Shown here one piece after another: positions 1-11,936 of a stretch of 64,000 bases of DNA. The DNA comes from Sesamum alatum (Eukaryota > Streptophyta > Magnoliopsida > Lamiales > Pedaliaceae). Location: assembly GCA_034509735.1 (NCBI GenBank), contig JACGWO010000002.1, positions 40,727,855 to 40,791,854 of the forward strand, in the 5' to 3' direction. Below the pieces are notes generated by a model, which ran no database searches, was not told where the DNA came from, and saw only the letters and a list, made by a program, of their open reading frames with translations. The translations under genes and the position numbers were made by a program. Position 1 is the first letter of the stretch; every line of letters starts with the position of its first letter.

Positions 1-1330
1 ATGTCACTTGTCATAATGTTATTTATTTGGATGCAGCTATGACAAGCAAAGATTTTCTTGCCTTGAATTTCACAAGAAACATTGGTTGATCGTATCATTT
101 TGTTACAACCTACTGATATCAATTGTAGTCACTAATTAATTATTAAATTTAAGGGAGTCGACGTAACATCAATCAATGCGCCTCAAGAAATAGTGAAACT
201 TGTGCTATGCATGTGATGTTTACGTCATAAGTTTAATGAAATTAAGATTAATTTGGGACTGAAATTGCGAATCTTTTAGAGTTATGGGAAACAATATGGT
301 GAGCCCAAAAACAATAAAACGATCATCTTAAAAGACTAACTTGTAAGACGTAAAATGCAATTTTCTAAAAAATATCTGTATTTTTAGAGTCCAGCTCAAA
401 TTTTCATTATCAATCTCTTCATTATTAGTCATCATATAGTTTAGAAAATCTATATTTTTTGTGCATGTACTACATAATGTCACTTGTCTCATCATGCTTT
501 ATGTAATACTTCTAAACATCAGTGTGATCATATGATATCACGTCCATTTATGTCCAGTAATTTCAGTATACGATTTTTAATGATAAGATGCTTTTTTTGA
601 GTGGGTGGACAAGCCATGTTGAGCAATATTGTACGGTAGTTTAAATAAAAGATTTTATGATCAAAATGTATACTAAAACAACACTAAACCAAGTTTTGAA
701 TGTTATTCTCCCCTCAAGGTGATTATCTTCTTCTACATTTTGCTCATTAATCAAAGCATTTCACTTTCTAAAATTTTGCTCAATTTACTGTTTACATACT
801 ATACTCTGCTTGTTTGTGTTGTCGTTGTTGTTGGATATTGCGTTGATGTTAATGTCGGCGTACTATGCGAGCGTCTGGAAAAATTCTGTTGTTGGTGGTT
901 TTAAATGAAAATAATTGTTTACAGTCGGATTACTAGCGCACCGATGCCCTTTCCGCACCTTGCTGAGGCGCCCCGTGGGAGGTGGTCCAATGCTATTTCG
1001 TTGTAGTAAATAGGTTTTGAAGTAATTTAACAGTTGTGGGACTTTCTTATATATAAAAATATTTTAAGTTTTGCGAGAAGTATGATGCTCTATCACCACA
1101 AGAAATTAGTGATGAAATGATGAGAACATCAAAATTATTAATAATAATATGTATTTAGAACAATATATATATATATATATAGGTACGACATGATTTTGAG
1201 AATTCAACAATGACAAGAATTGTATTAAATTATCATTTAATTTTAATGATTAGTGATACATTTATAATGACAAATGAATCATATATAATGTTCTATCTTT
1301 ATTATCATTGATCACTATGTAAATTGTTAC
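1..1330. other. AT-rich intergenic, no gene seen
   Basis: No reading frame with a recognisable domain and no clear element ends. A 61-codon frame near 719-904 is low-complexity and hydrophobic by composition and has no support. A short TA run lies near 1161-1179. Confidence 0.6.
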
Positions 1331-1341
1331 CTAGACATGTG

Positions 1342-3484
1342 GGGAAAATTGCAATTTTCGTCCTGTATGTATAAGGGGTTGACATTTTTAGTCCTGTACA
1401 ATTGGGAAAAAAAAATTAGTACAATAACTTGGCTTTCGTTCAATTTTAGTACACTAACTTTGGTAATTATCACATTTTATACATTATGTTGCAATTTTAC
1501 TTCAATTAAGTCCAATTGACCAGAATTTGCTGACATGGCCAATTTTTGCTTACGTGTCCGGCAAAATTAACCACGTCAACACATGATGTGGCCGGCGACT
1601 GACGTGGCAGGATGACTTGGATGTATTTTCTTCCATAAGAATGAATTTTAGTACACTAACTTTAGCATGGTTTAATTTTAGTCCAATAACTTTGAATGAG
1701 GTGAAATTTAAGTCCCCTAGCATTGTGTCTAGGGGTTGTCACTGCCCATTTATATTTATATTATAAAAAAATTAAATATAAGTATACGCTGAAAACGATA
1801 CACTTATATATTTATGACTGGTCGCTTGTTGCGAGTTGCACTCACAACCAGCCCTCAATTTTTTTTAAATTTGTTAATTCTTTATAATTTTTAGTTAAAG
1901 TTAAAATAATAATTATTAATACTTAATTAGATATAACTAATTAATAATAATTTGATAATTGTGAATATAGCTATTAAATTAATTAATTATAGAATAGTAA
2001 ATTTTAATAATATAGTTGTTAATATTAATTAATTGATATATATATATATATTAATTATTAAAAATTTGATAATATAGTTGTTAATCATAATTTAAAAAAT
2101 AGATAATTATATATTTTATAATTATTAATAATTTGATAATATATTTGTTAATTATTTATAATTATTACTAGAGTTGATATTATTATAGCCGAGACCTTTT
2201 CCTTTTCACACTTATCAATTCAGTTGGATCATCTATTTTTTAAACTATAATTAACAATTATATTATCGAATTTTTAACAATTAATCTATATCAAATTAAT
2301 TAATATTAACAACTATATTATCAAATTAATTCAAATTATCTTAATAATATTACATTCTGTACGAAAAAAAATAAAAATATTATATCATTATTATAATTAT
2401 TATTCTGTACTTAAATTTCACCTCATTCAAAGTTATTGGACTAAAATTAAACCATGCTAAAGTTAGTGTACTAAAATTCATCCTTATGAAAGAAAATACA
2501 TCCAAGTCATCCCGCCACGTCAGCCGCCTGCCACGTCATGTGCTGACGTGGTTAATTTCGCCGGACATGTCAGCAAAAATTGGCCACGTCAGCAAATTCC
2601 GGTCAATTGACCGGAAAATTGGAACAAAAACCTTCAATTGGACTTAATTGAAGCAAAATTACAACATAATGTATAAAATGTGATAATTACCAAAGTTAGT
2701 GTACTAAAATTGAACGAGAGCCAAGTTAGTGTACTAATTTTTTTTTTTTCCCTGTATAATTTTATTTTCGTATTTTGGTCCTGTAAGTTCGCAATTTTCA
2801 CGTTTTTGGTCCTATTTCGGTAAAAATGGCCGGAAAAAGTCATGTGCGAGGCACATGACCACATTTTTAAAAATTTCCGGCCTTTTTGATGACTTGGATT
2901 CCACCTAGCATTTAAATATTTTTACACTTCAATTACATGGAAAAAAAAAATCCTAGTTGTATAAGTATTGCCAAGTCAACTATTTTACTCTCCAAAACTT
3001 GACATTTAGGATGTTGTTGGAGGGAAAATTATTCAGCACTTTCTCCTCTTTTATTTAGCCCCAATATGCAAGACAAGAACCATAAAATTTCTTTCTTGCT
3101 TCTACCTACAACTAGGATTTTAATTTTTTTGGAACTACTTATTTCTTTCTTGCTTCTTTCTGCCTACAACCATAAAATTTCTGTCTTGCTTCTGCCTACA
3201 ATTTCTTTTATTTGGCTATACTTATACAATTAGGATTTTTTTCCCGTATAATTGAAGTGTAAAAAAATATAAATGTTAGGTGAAGATCCAAGTCATCAAA
3301 ATGGCTGTTTTTTTTTTTTTTTTTTTTTTTAAATATGGTCATGTGCCTCACACATGACTTTTTCCGATTATTTTTGCTAGAATGGGACAAAGTACGAAAA
3401 TCACGAACTTATAGAATGAAGATGCGAAAATAAAATCGTACAAGACTAAAATTGTCAAACTCTAAACAAAAGTTGCAACTTCCC
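1342..3484. mobile_element. Outer foldback (MULE-like) element, split by a nested insertion
   Basis: The left end (GGGAAAATTGCAA) is the inverted counterpart of the right end at 3484. The left arm continues after the nested element, at about 2762-2970, and pairs with about 3210-3440 on the right. Near-identical 8-bp flanks, GACATGTG at 1334-1341 and AACATGTG at 3485-3492, fit an old target duplication. There is no coding capacity; the short frames at 2634-2864 and 3208-3390 are arm sequence. Long terminal inverted repeats and an 8-9 bp duplication suggest a non-autonomous Mutator-like foldback element, but the family assignment is inferred. Confidence 0.6.
1404..2752. mobile_element. Inner foldback MULE-like element nested in the outer one
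   Basis: Arms at about 1404-1725 and 2405-2752 are inverted copies of each other, including the TTAGTACA, TTAGTGTACTA and ACGTGG-rich parts. Flanks are TGTACAATT (1395-1403) and TGTATAATT (2753-2761), a 9-bp duplication with one mismatch, typical of Mutator-like elements. The AT-rich centre (about 1740-2400) encodes nothing recognisable. The host sequence reads through cleanly when the insert is removed, so it inserted after the outer element. Confidence 0.7.
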
Positions 3485-3492
3485 AACATGTG

Positions 3493-5424
3493 CACATATC
3501 TATAGTACTATTAATAAAGCATCACGTGCCTTTTAGTGCTTTAATTTTTTTCAAATTTTATTTCCTCCCTTTTTGTATCTCATTCATTATTGCGGTCACT
3601 AATATATAAAGTTATAAACTTAATAATTTTGAAAAATACACTAGTTTTGATTGATAAACTTTTTCTTTATTTAAATATATTATTATAATCAGAAATATAA
3701 ATATTAATTTTCTTATATTTTGTACGGTCATCAACCGTGCCTGATCACTAGGACTAATTAATTGTCTAGTGACAACTTATTCATACGATTTTTATCATAA
3801 ACTACCATAAATTAATGAAAATTTCGTATAATTCATGTTTTGTACAAAACAAAAATTAAAAATGCTGTAGCTTTACGTAGTAATGTTCTTTTGTGGTTGA
3901 TTTTACTTAGTCATGTAATCATTCTACGATAGACATCAAAGACAAGGCCATGAATTTTAGATCTCAAACTTTCCTTTAGTAAAATGATGAGATGTATAAT
4001 CCAGCTAAATATATATATATATATATATATGCATATTCTATTATATAAAAATGTTTATTCATTTGTAACTACTAATTAAGATGTTTACTTATATGAGAGC
4101 ATCAAATTAAAGCTTTTTGTCTAGGTCAAAGTACTTCATGAAAACATTTTATTTGAGAGTATCTTATAGAGAAAAATAATAAAAGAGTTCATCAACCCTG
4201 AAAAAAAATAATATTTGATATGTTGGTATTTAATTATTTTTTAAGAATCCAATTCAGACTATACTGAGTCAGACCCAATTGCTCAACACCATTGGGCTCA
4301 AGTACGGTAGCCCATCGATCTTCAATAGGCTCAAAGGCTACCAGCCCAATCAGTTCAGTCTCGATCGCCCTACTAATAGGGCATCATGTGAATCCAGGCT
4401 CAATATCAACAAGCTTAGGGCTTATCCACCTCATTCGACATGTTAGCCCTATGGTGCATGTCAAATGATACCTCACCTTGAACTACGTTAGCAATAACGC
4501 ACATATTAGCTAGATCCAAATACATCTTATAATTGTTGATCTAACAAGATCTCTTCCTACTAGCGTGGTACCCAAATGACATGACAAACAAGGGCATCGA
4601 TAAGTATAATCCCCATAAAATAGACATTCCTATAATTTTGGGGATATCTTTACCTCCTATAACTGCCCCTTGAATTTCTCGTAACTTGCTCCTATACACA
4701 GGATTTTAGGTCAACAAGGTTATTACCAAGTTCATTCATCAAGTCCACTTGGATTCTCCATTTTCTACTCTCCATACACGAGTTTCAACACTCTTCTTCA
4801 CATTTGCAGCACTCTACGCTCGAATTTCACATTTTTAGCTTGCTAATCTTGCCTTTCGCTTTGATCTTTATTTATTTCATTCATGACTCATTATTGACTT
4901 AAGCATTAGAGTGTTAACCCCTATTTTGTAGGTTAGTCCTCCGATATCTTAGGATTTCAAGAAAATCCTTGGACCATTATGATGCAATTGGACTCTAGTA
5001 CGCACCAATATTAAAAGTTCATAAATTTGTAAGTTTTAAAAACAAATCTCCATTTGCATTGAATGACTATGTTACTGCATGACATTGGCAACATTATAAC
5101 TGAAACAACATAATATATATTTTACTGTTGATTTGACATAATTAAGACAGGTCATGTTCTCACACATTAATGTTTTAGTCAGAGCTTCATACTTATATAT
5201 GAATGCCCAACTTTTTTCAAGTGAGAAACAATGCTTAAAAATATGACGTGATTATGCAAATGGTAATGGTGAATACCTAATCAATGGTTCCGGTCCTAAT
5301 TTAATTCCACACGATTTTCTTGATGCAATAATTAATATATTGTTTACTTATCAACATATATATATATATATATATATATATTGTTAGTTGCTAGCCACAT
5401 AACAAAGATGTATTTAATCAGATA
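3493..5424. other. Intergenic; possible decayed LTR at about 4250-4990
   Basis: No gene seen. The part from about 4250 to 4990 is less AT-rich and has the texture of a Ty3-type LTR: CT-rich leader, then a segment around 4910-4950 (gtgttaacccctattttgta, gttagtc) like LTR 3' ends of that group. I could not find a second LTR, terminal TG/CA or a target duplication, so this is only a suggestion. Dinucleotide TA runs occur near 4010-4030 and 5358-5380. Confidence 0.3.
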
Positions 5425-5859
5425 GGAAAACTGCATTTTACGTCCCATAACTTACATTGTTTGTGATTTTGATCTTATTAATTTTTGATGTAGTAATTTT
5501 AGTCCCATAAGTCCAAAAATATTGCAATTTTAGTCCCATTAACGAATCTGTTAAAATTTTAACAGAAGGAACACGTGCATGTGACTAAAATTGCAGCGTT
5601 TGTGGACTTATGAGACTAAAATTGAAACGTTTGTGGACTTATGGGACTAAAATTATAATGTTTTATTAGATGTGATTTATGGATTTAACGGAGCACATGC
5701 CATGCACGTGCTCTTTCCGTTAAAATTTTAACGGATTTTGTCAATGGGACTAAAATTGCAACGTTTGTGGACTTATGAAACTAAAAGTACTACGTCAAAA
5801 ATTAATGGGACTAAAATCACAAATAATATAAATTATGGGATGTAAAATACAATTTTTCC
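5425..5859. mobile_element. Foldback MITE, about 435 bp
   Basis: The left arm starts GGAAAACTGCATTTTACGTC; the right arm read backwards starts GGAAAAATTGTATTTTACAT. The arms pair over roughly 150 bp, and the spacer holds repeats of 'gtttgtggacttatg'. Both ends are flanked by TA (5423-5424, 5860-5861), which could be a 2-bp duplication or chance; no longer duplication is visible. Family undetermined. Confidence 0.6.
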
Positions 5860-5924
5860 TAACTAAGTGCTTCGGATGCTTCCTACAGAGCGTACACACG
5901 CACTGATTACTCACTGTTGCATGG

Positions 5925-5934
5925 GCTTAAATGG
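5925..5934. repeat. Left 10-bp target-site duplication of the MULE
   Basis: GCTTAAATGG directly abuts the left inverted repeat and is repeated exactly at 11927-11936. Confidence 0.92.
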
Positions 5935-6147
5935 GGCTTATTTATTTATTTAATATTAAGAAAATATAAAATAACAAAAATAAAAATATTATAATATATA
6001 TAACACAATTGGTAAAAGTCGAACTCAGAGAGTTCGACTTTTACCTAATTTTTTTTTTTTTTTTTAATTTATGAAGTCGAACTCTGAGAGTTCGACTTCA
6101 AGTCGAACTCTCAGAGTTCGACTTCTACTTTACTTTTTTTTTTTAAA

Positions 6148-6229
<82 letters not shown>

Positions 6230-6230
6230 C
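5935..6230. repeat. Left terminal inverted repeat of the MULE
   Basis: About 296 bp. In order: an AT-rich end, three self-complementary modules of the form AAGTCGAACTC..GAGTTCGACTT (about 6017-6124), a T-run and a long (ATT)n array at about 6149-6227. Each module can fold on itself, so each terminal repeat is also a cluster of hairpins. Confidence 0.85.
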
Positions 6231-6321
6231 TACGCATATAAATGTAAAAGAATTACATCAAAAAAATTATATTTAAATTAAAAAATATAATTTTAAAAAT
6301 TAATTATAATAATTACAATTT

Positions 6322-8625
6322 TTAAAAATGACCGCCCGTCCCACAAGTGCGTCGGTGCCGTTGGCGCCGAGGTCTTCTTATTTCTTCACCCATATTTTGT
6401 ATCGGTTCATCTTCAACATTATCATCATTATCTGCATTCATATGCAACCGACTTGATGATGTTGCAGAACTAGACTCTCCATAATCACGATATGCACCAA
6501 ATGCTGGAAATGGAATTGGTGAGATGTTATATTCTGGTGCATATGTTTGACTCGTGCCAAGCCCAAGGTCAAGATCAACCTGTCCATAATAAGGTTGTTG
6601 GCTTGGCATGTATGAAGCTGAATCAAACCAATCACTTTGTTGGGGCGGTTGAGGCACGTAGCAATCTTCATATACATTTAGAGGTGTATGCAGTGTGGAT
6701 GGACCAGCTATATCTGCCCCAATAGTATCATCACCTCTAAGTGAACTTGTAGACATTCTACTACTGCTTCTCCTTTGTCTGTGGGACGTAGACGGAGCAT
6801 TATCATGTGGTGCTGCTTGTTGTTCGGGCTGATTATCCCTCGGAAAATGAGAAAGCATTTCACGAAGTTCAGTCATTCCGATAATAAACCGCTGATGCAT
6901 TTGCAAAGACTCTTCGAAATTGGTTGGTGGAGATTGAACACTTAGATAAAGGGTCTCTGCATATTGCTCCTGCACCAATTTTAAAATAATGAATTTAAAT
7001 CTAAGAGAAAAATAGGTGTAACATGAATCAAGTTTTATTGCACAACATACCACATGTTGTATTGTTGGTGTATGTCCAGGTTGATAGCCACTCTCCACAC
7101 GTCTATCAGTAGATGATGAGACGAATCGACGCGTTATTCTACCGTACCAATTCCAATATCCATTTTCTGTATCTCTTCCGTTGGAAATGGGTGGTCGGCG
7201 CACAATCGTTTCATCTCGTCTACCCCATCTACTAACGTATATCGCGTGATGAGTCTCCCAGTCTGTGCCCCCACGTGCTCTACGGGAAATGTTATGGAGG
7301 TTGAATTCCCGACTGTCTGTACCCTGTGGAATGTCTTGCCTCATTCCGAATTGACGAAGTACCCGTTCGGGATGATGCATTTCCACAATGGCATAAAATA
7401 TTAGGGGACATATTTATGTCCACAACTGGGGGTTGAACTCATCTGAGTAGGCTAGAATGTTCTCCAAATTCATGTCGTACGGCTGCCAAAGAAACTGAAA
7501 TAAAAGCAAATATGTTAAATTAGTGGGTAATTAATATTCATAAATAAATATGCATAAGGATGAGTCTTGTTTACCTGATCAGCCATCATGCTATCTAGCA
7601 TATCTCTAAATACCCGGACAGTCCACCGTACAGTGCGGGTGAAGTTGTGTTTTTTGTTCCACGTTGCACCATACGGTGGTATTGGAAGGAGCCGATTATT
7701 ATAAGTTTGTATTGGCCCCATCGTTACACGTTCATCACCAAGACCGGGTGTTATTGGTGTGATACGCGACCAAGCCCAAATCTGTAAATTAATAAGCTTG
7801 TGTCAAAAATAAAATATTACAATAAGTTAGTTAATGAGAAATATAAATATTTAATTTTACCTGCAGTAACTGCAACGGGCCACCAATTTGGGCTTTGCCT
7901 TTGGTGCTGGCATTACACAATTCACGGTACAAGAATGCGAGCACAGCACTGCCCCAACTATAGTTTCGGACGGCGTCGATATCCTCTAATTTCTGGACAT
8001 ATAGTAATGATACCAGATGTCCAGATGAATCAGGGAACATCACCCCACCGTAAAGAATTAATGTCATACAACGTGCATATTGTACAATATTAGGGAATGG
8101 TGTGTTATCATCAATTCTGATCGGTGTAATGTGACGCAAAATTGCGTTTATGGACACACGCGAACCCCTAAGTTCCCCATCGTCGGGCGTGAAACCCAAA
8201 TAAAGAGCACAATATTCTTGCCATTCTGTCCAAGATCTCTCCCGATCCACGCCGGTCACGGCAAGTCCGTCTATTGGGAGTCCCCATATTATTTGGACGT
8301 CTTGTAGGGTCAGTGTCGCTTCCCCTACAGTCAAGTGAAACGTGTGTGTTTCGAGGCGCCACCTCTCAACTAGTGCTGTGATGAGATGCGCATCGTACAC
8401 AATCCTGCCGCATCGGTACACACCATAAAACCCCATTTGGTGTAGTACTGCCAACACCCTATGATGTGGGGCATGCTCTTGAAAGTGTGTCCAAAATGCA
8501 CCATCCGCACGTCGTGCCTTCAAGGGTTCATCTAAATCACCGTCAAGCACATCATCAGACCTGTGTTGTCGTTGTGATGACAACACGGTTGGGTCGCGTG
8601 GACCATACACTTGTCTTCTGTCCAT
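6322..8625 (-). pseudogene. Plant mobile domain (MAIN-like) gene carried by the MULE, with a premature stop
   Basis: Four exons on the minus strand: 8625-7861, 7781-7575, 7482-7051 and 6969-6322, all joined in phase 0 at GT-AG borders, for about 683 residues. Exon 1 starts MDRRQVYGPRDP and carries typical PMD blocks such as TFHLTVGEATLTLQDVQIIW followed by GLPIDGLAVTG. Exons 2 and 3 complete the domain (KHNFTRTVRW; then HHPERVLRQFGMRQDIP). The tail is Gln/Ser-rich and ends in a basic stretch. PMD proteins (MAIN, MAIL1) act in genome stability and silencing, and the domain is also spread by transposons. This copy has one in-frame TAA at 7414-7416 just before the conserved CPLIFYAIVE block, so the product would stop at about residue 347. 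Otherwise it is open, suggesting recent decay or error. Confidence 0.85.
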
Positions 8626-8787
8626 ATTTTAAAACAACTTACGTTTTTGTGTAGAGTGGAAAGTTTGAAGTGTAAATAGAAAAGTTTGAAGAATTCTCAA
8701 ATGCACCATACACTTATTATATAGACACAAACCCGTTAATTTTTTGAATTCAAATATATATATATTATTTTACATTTATTGAAGAGG

Positions 8788-8933
8788 GTCACGGGTTATA
8801 AAACCCGTGACCTCGCTTCATAGCGTGCTGCAGCACGCTATGCTGCAGCATTACGCTGCATAGCGTGCTGCAGCAGCAATGCTGCAGCATAGTGCTGCAG
8901 CAGCGGTCACGGGCTGCTTTAGCAGCCCGTGAC
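8788..8933. repeat. Cluster of GC-rich palindromes between the two MULE genes
   Basis: Three strong palindromes in 146 bp: 8788-8811 (GTCACGGGTT arms, 4-base loop), 8819-8842 (perfect, CATAGCGTGCTG arms) and 8906-8933 (GTCACGGGCTGC arms, 4-base loop). Between them run overlapping CTGCAGCA repeats. The outer two share the GTCACGGG stem and could also pair with each other, forming one cruciform. It sits in the divergent upstream region of both MULE genes, so a control or transposase-binding role is possible but not shown. Confidence 0.8.
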
Positions 8934-9096
8934 TTAATTTTTTTTTTTATTTTAAATAATTAAATAATAATTTTTTAAATTTTAACAACAATAATTTCAA
9001 TTTACACAATAACTTAAACAACAATAATAGAACCAATGCATTGCTAATATGTTATTTTGTTGATGAGCTTGAAGGACCGTACCCTCCATCCTCTAA

Positions 9097-11434
9097 TGGT
9101 GGTCTTGGAGGGATAAGTGTCCTTGGGTATATGACTCAACACCTGACGTGGTTGCTGTTACACAAGGCCTGGAAAACATTGGAATTCAACCCCGGGCAAC
9201 CCATTCACGGAGCAACGACGAGCCAGTGTTCGAAGAAGACCCTGAAGAGGATCATGAAGAAGAAGATCCTCAAGCTGATAGTTTGGCCGATTTTTCAGAT
9301 CATATGTCTGAACCAGATGAAGCTGCTTTTCCAATACCACCCGAGGATCCTGAGAACGAGGCTGACATAAATGACATGGCTGAAACATTTGCATCCCACT
9401 CTCAAGGTATGTCACCAACCAATGAACCGTCTATGCCAAATAACACTAACGAGGAAATGTTTTACCGTTCCATACCATTTTTTGATCGTACATTCCCGGA
9501 GATACCTGCTGACTCCATTGATGTTCCGTCAAAGTATGCAAAATTTTATGATGCTAATGAAGGGAGACTTGATGTGGGAATGATTTTCAAAAATAAAGAT
9601 CATTTAATAGGAGCGGTGAAAGATCACTCGATACGACATGCACGACGTGAGTATGTGGTACTTGAGAGTACCACAAAAAAATGGAAGGTCGTCTGTAAAC
9701 ATAGCACCCCAGGTACGTATCAATAATGTATAATCGTCTATCACAATTTTATTAGAAAGTGTATTCATCTTCTTCTTTTTTTCCACGTTCCAGATGTATG
9801 GTGTAGATGGGAGCTACGTGGAATAATAAAACCGAGAAAGGGCCGTTGGGAAATAACAAAATATAAGGGGGACCACACATGTGTTATTAACGATATATCC
9901 CTCGAACACAGCAATTTAGACAGAAGGTACATTGCTTCTTTATTATTAGGGCAGGTAAAATGCGACCCCTCATATGGAATCAAGCATGTCATACAAACTG
10001 TGAAGGACCACACAGGGTTCGACATAACATACCAAAAGGCATGGTACAGTTTGAAGATGGCCCGTGAAACCGTTTATGGCACATGGGAGAGTTCAGTTCG
10101 AAAGCTACCAACTTCATGGGAGCTCTCCAAAAGTATAATGAAGGGACGATTGTTGAATGGGAAACATAAATACTTTCAGCGGTCAAGCAATGCATACGTG
10201 ATAAAATACGTCTTCTGGGCATTCAAACCGTGTATCGATGGGTTCCAATACTGCCGCAATGTCATCAGTGTCGATGGAACACATTTATACACGAAGTACA
10301 AGCACAAAATGTTGATTGCAGCTGCCATGGATGGGAATCAACAGGTACTTCCTCTTGCGTTTGCTATTGTCGATGAAGAATCCGAAGCATCTTGGACTTG
10401 GTTTCTTCAAATGTTGAGCAAACATATTATAAGAGGACGGTCTGGGATGTGTCTTATTTCTGACCGTAATGCGGGTCTCATCAGAGCAGTGAAAAAAATT
10501 CCAGATTTTGTGCCACCACAGGGAGTGCACAGATATTGCTTGCGGCACGTATGTTCTAATTTCAACAGTCGTCACAAGAATGTCGAACTGAAGGACCTTT
10601 GTTGGAGAGCTGGTTCTGAATATCAAATCAGCAAGTTCAATCGAACAATGAACGAGATAAAGGCTCACAAATTAGAAGCGTTTGTGTACTTAGAGAATAT
10701 TGAGAAGGAAAAATGGACAGCTTCTCACGATGGCGGATGGCGGTGCGGAATTCTCACAACCAACATGTCAGAGTGCATCAATGGAGTTCTGAAAGGGGCT
10801 CGTCGATTGCCTGTGACTGCAATAGTGGAAATAACATTTGCTCGTTCAGTCCACTATTTTCGTGAGAGGATGGCCAAAAGTGGTGTCATGTTAAGCAACA
10901 ACCAACTATGGACGGACTTTGCAAACAAATTATTCCAACGTTGGTTTCGAAAAAAGTGTTGAACATGCTGTGACGAGATACAACCAGCACCAACAGTCTG
11001 CCTCCGTTGTGACAAAACGTCAGACTGGACATGGATTCAACACTCACGTCGTCAAAATTGCCACACGAGAATGTTCATGTGGCAAATGGAGTCAATTCGG
11101 CATCCCGTGCTCGCATGCTCAAAAGGTATGCGTTGCATATAGAATTAGTGCCCCATCAATGGTGAAGGACTATTATGATATAATGGCTTACAGGAGAACA
11201 TATTCTAAGTCTTTTCATCCTTTGATGGCGGAAGATTATTGGGATGTTCCACAATTTGAGTTGGTCCATGACACTACTTTACGTGGCATCATTCATCGTG
11301 GTAGAATCCAAACCACACGTATTCCTAACGAGATGGATTGGCCACAAACGCGAGATAGACAACAATACCAACAAAGGGAGGGCCATTCAAGACAAACTGA
11401 TGCGTCAGTGAGGGGTCGTAGAAGACAACAATAA
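9097..11434 (+). pseudogene. MULE (mudrA-like) transposase, one frameshift
   Basis: Exon 1 runs to 9712, an 81-bp GT-AG intron follows (9713-9793), and exon 2 continues to 11434. The frame is open from 9097, but the first in-frame ATG is 9304, so the true N-terminus may lie in another exon. Exon 1 has an acidic low-complexity region, then a DNA-binding region with Cys/His residues that spans the splice. Exon 2 carries the catalytic part (first Asp in VDGTH near 10273, second in CLISDRN near 10463, then a C..H pair) and a C-terminal SWIM zinc finger, ECSCGKW...IPCSHA, near 11070-11120. The frame changes between 10945 and 10955; removing one base from the TTT or A6 run restores it. Family: MULE transposase, catalysing cut-and-paste in the nucleus. 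Confidence 0.85.
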
Positions 11435-11574
11435 TTTTAAGAATTGTAATTATTATAAATGATTTTTAAAACTTTATTCTTTGATTTAAATATAATTTTT
11501 TTACTGTAATTATATTTTTTGTGTTAATAAATATTTTTTGTGGTATATTTATTTTAACTTATATGCAGATTAAA

Positions 11575-11582
11575 AAAAAAAC

Positions 11583-11627
<45 letters not shown>

Positions 11628-11926
11628 TTTAAAAAAAAAAGTAAAGTAGAAGTCGAACAATGAGAGTTCGACTTGAAGTCGAACAATGAGAGTTCGACTT
11701 GAAGTCGAACTCCCAGTGTTCGACTTCATAAAGTAGAAGTCGAACTCTGAGAGTTCGACTTCAAGTCGAACTCTCAGAGTTCGACTTCAGAAATTAAAAA
11801 AAAAAAAAAAAATTTAGGTAAAAGTCGAACTCTCTGAGTTCGACTTTTACCAATTGTGTTATATATATATAATATTTTTATTTTTGTTATTTTTTATTTT
11901 CTTAATATTAAATAAATAAATAAGCC
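11575..11926. repeat. Right terminal inverted repeat of the MULE
   Basis: About 350 bp, mirror of the left end: an (AAT)n array at about 11581-11627, then several AAGTCGAAC.../...GTTCGACTT modules, including variants with 'aatgag' and 'cccagtg' centres, then the AT-rich terminus. It has more hairpin modules than the left arm, so the module number has changed since the arms were identical. Confidence 0.85.
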
Positions 11927-11936
11927 GCTTAAATGG
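11927..11936. repeat. Right 10-bp target-site duplication of the MULE
   Basis: Exact copy of 5925-5934. The bases next to the two copies differ, so the repeat is exactly 10 bp. Confidence 0.92.

Larger units (their letters stand above)
5935..11926. mobile_element. Complete Mutator-like element (MULE) with PMD gene and transposase
   Basis: Terminal inverted repeats begin GGCTTATTTATTTA at 5935 and end with the complement at 11926. The element is flanked by a perfect 10-bp direct repeat GCTTAAATGG (5925-5934 and 11927-11936), in the size range of Mutator-type duplications. Inside are two divergent genes: a plant-mobile-domain gene on the minus strand (6322-8625) and a mudrA-like transposase on the plus strand (about 9097-11434), separated by a palindrome-rich region. 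PMD genes travelling in MULEs are known in plants. Both genes are disrupted, so this copy is probably not autonomous, but the perfect duplication argues that insertion was fairly recent. Confidence 0.92.

Noticed and set aside
719..904. 61-codon plus-strand frame near the window start
   Set aside because: Low-complexity composition, no domain, no splice partner or promoter context.
6438..6725. Frames on both strands over the end of the PMD gene
   Set aside because: Shadows of the PMD exon 4 reading frame.
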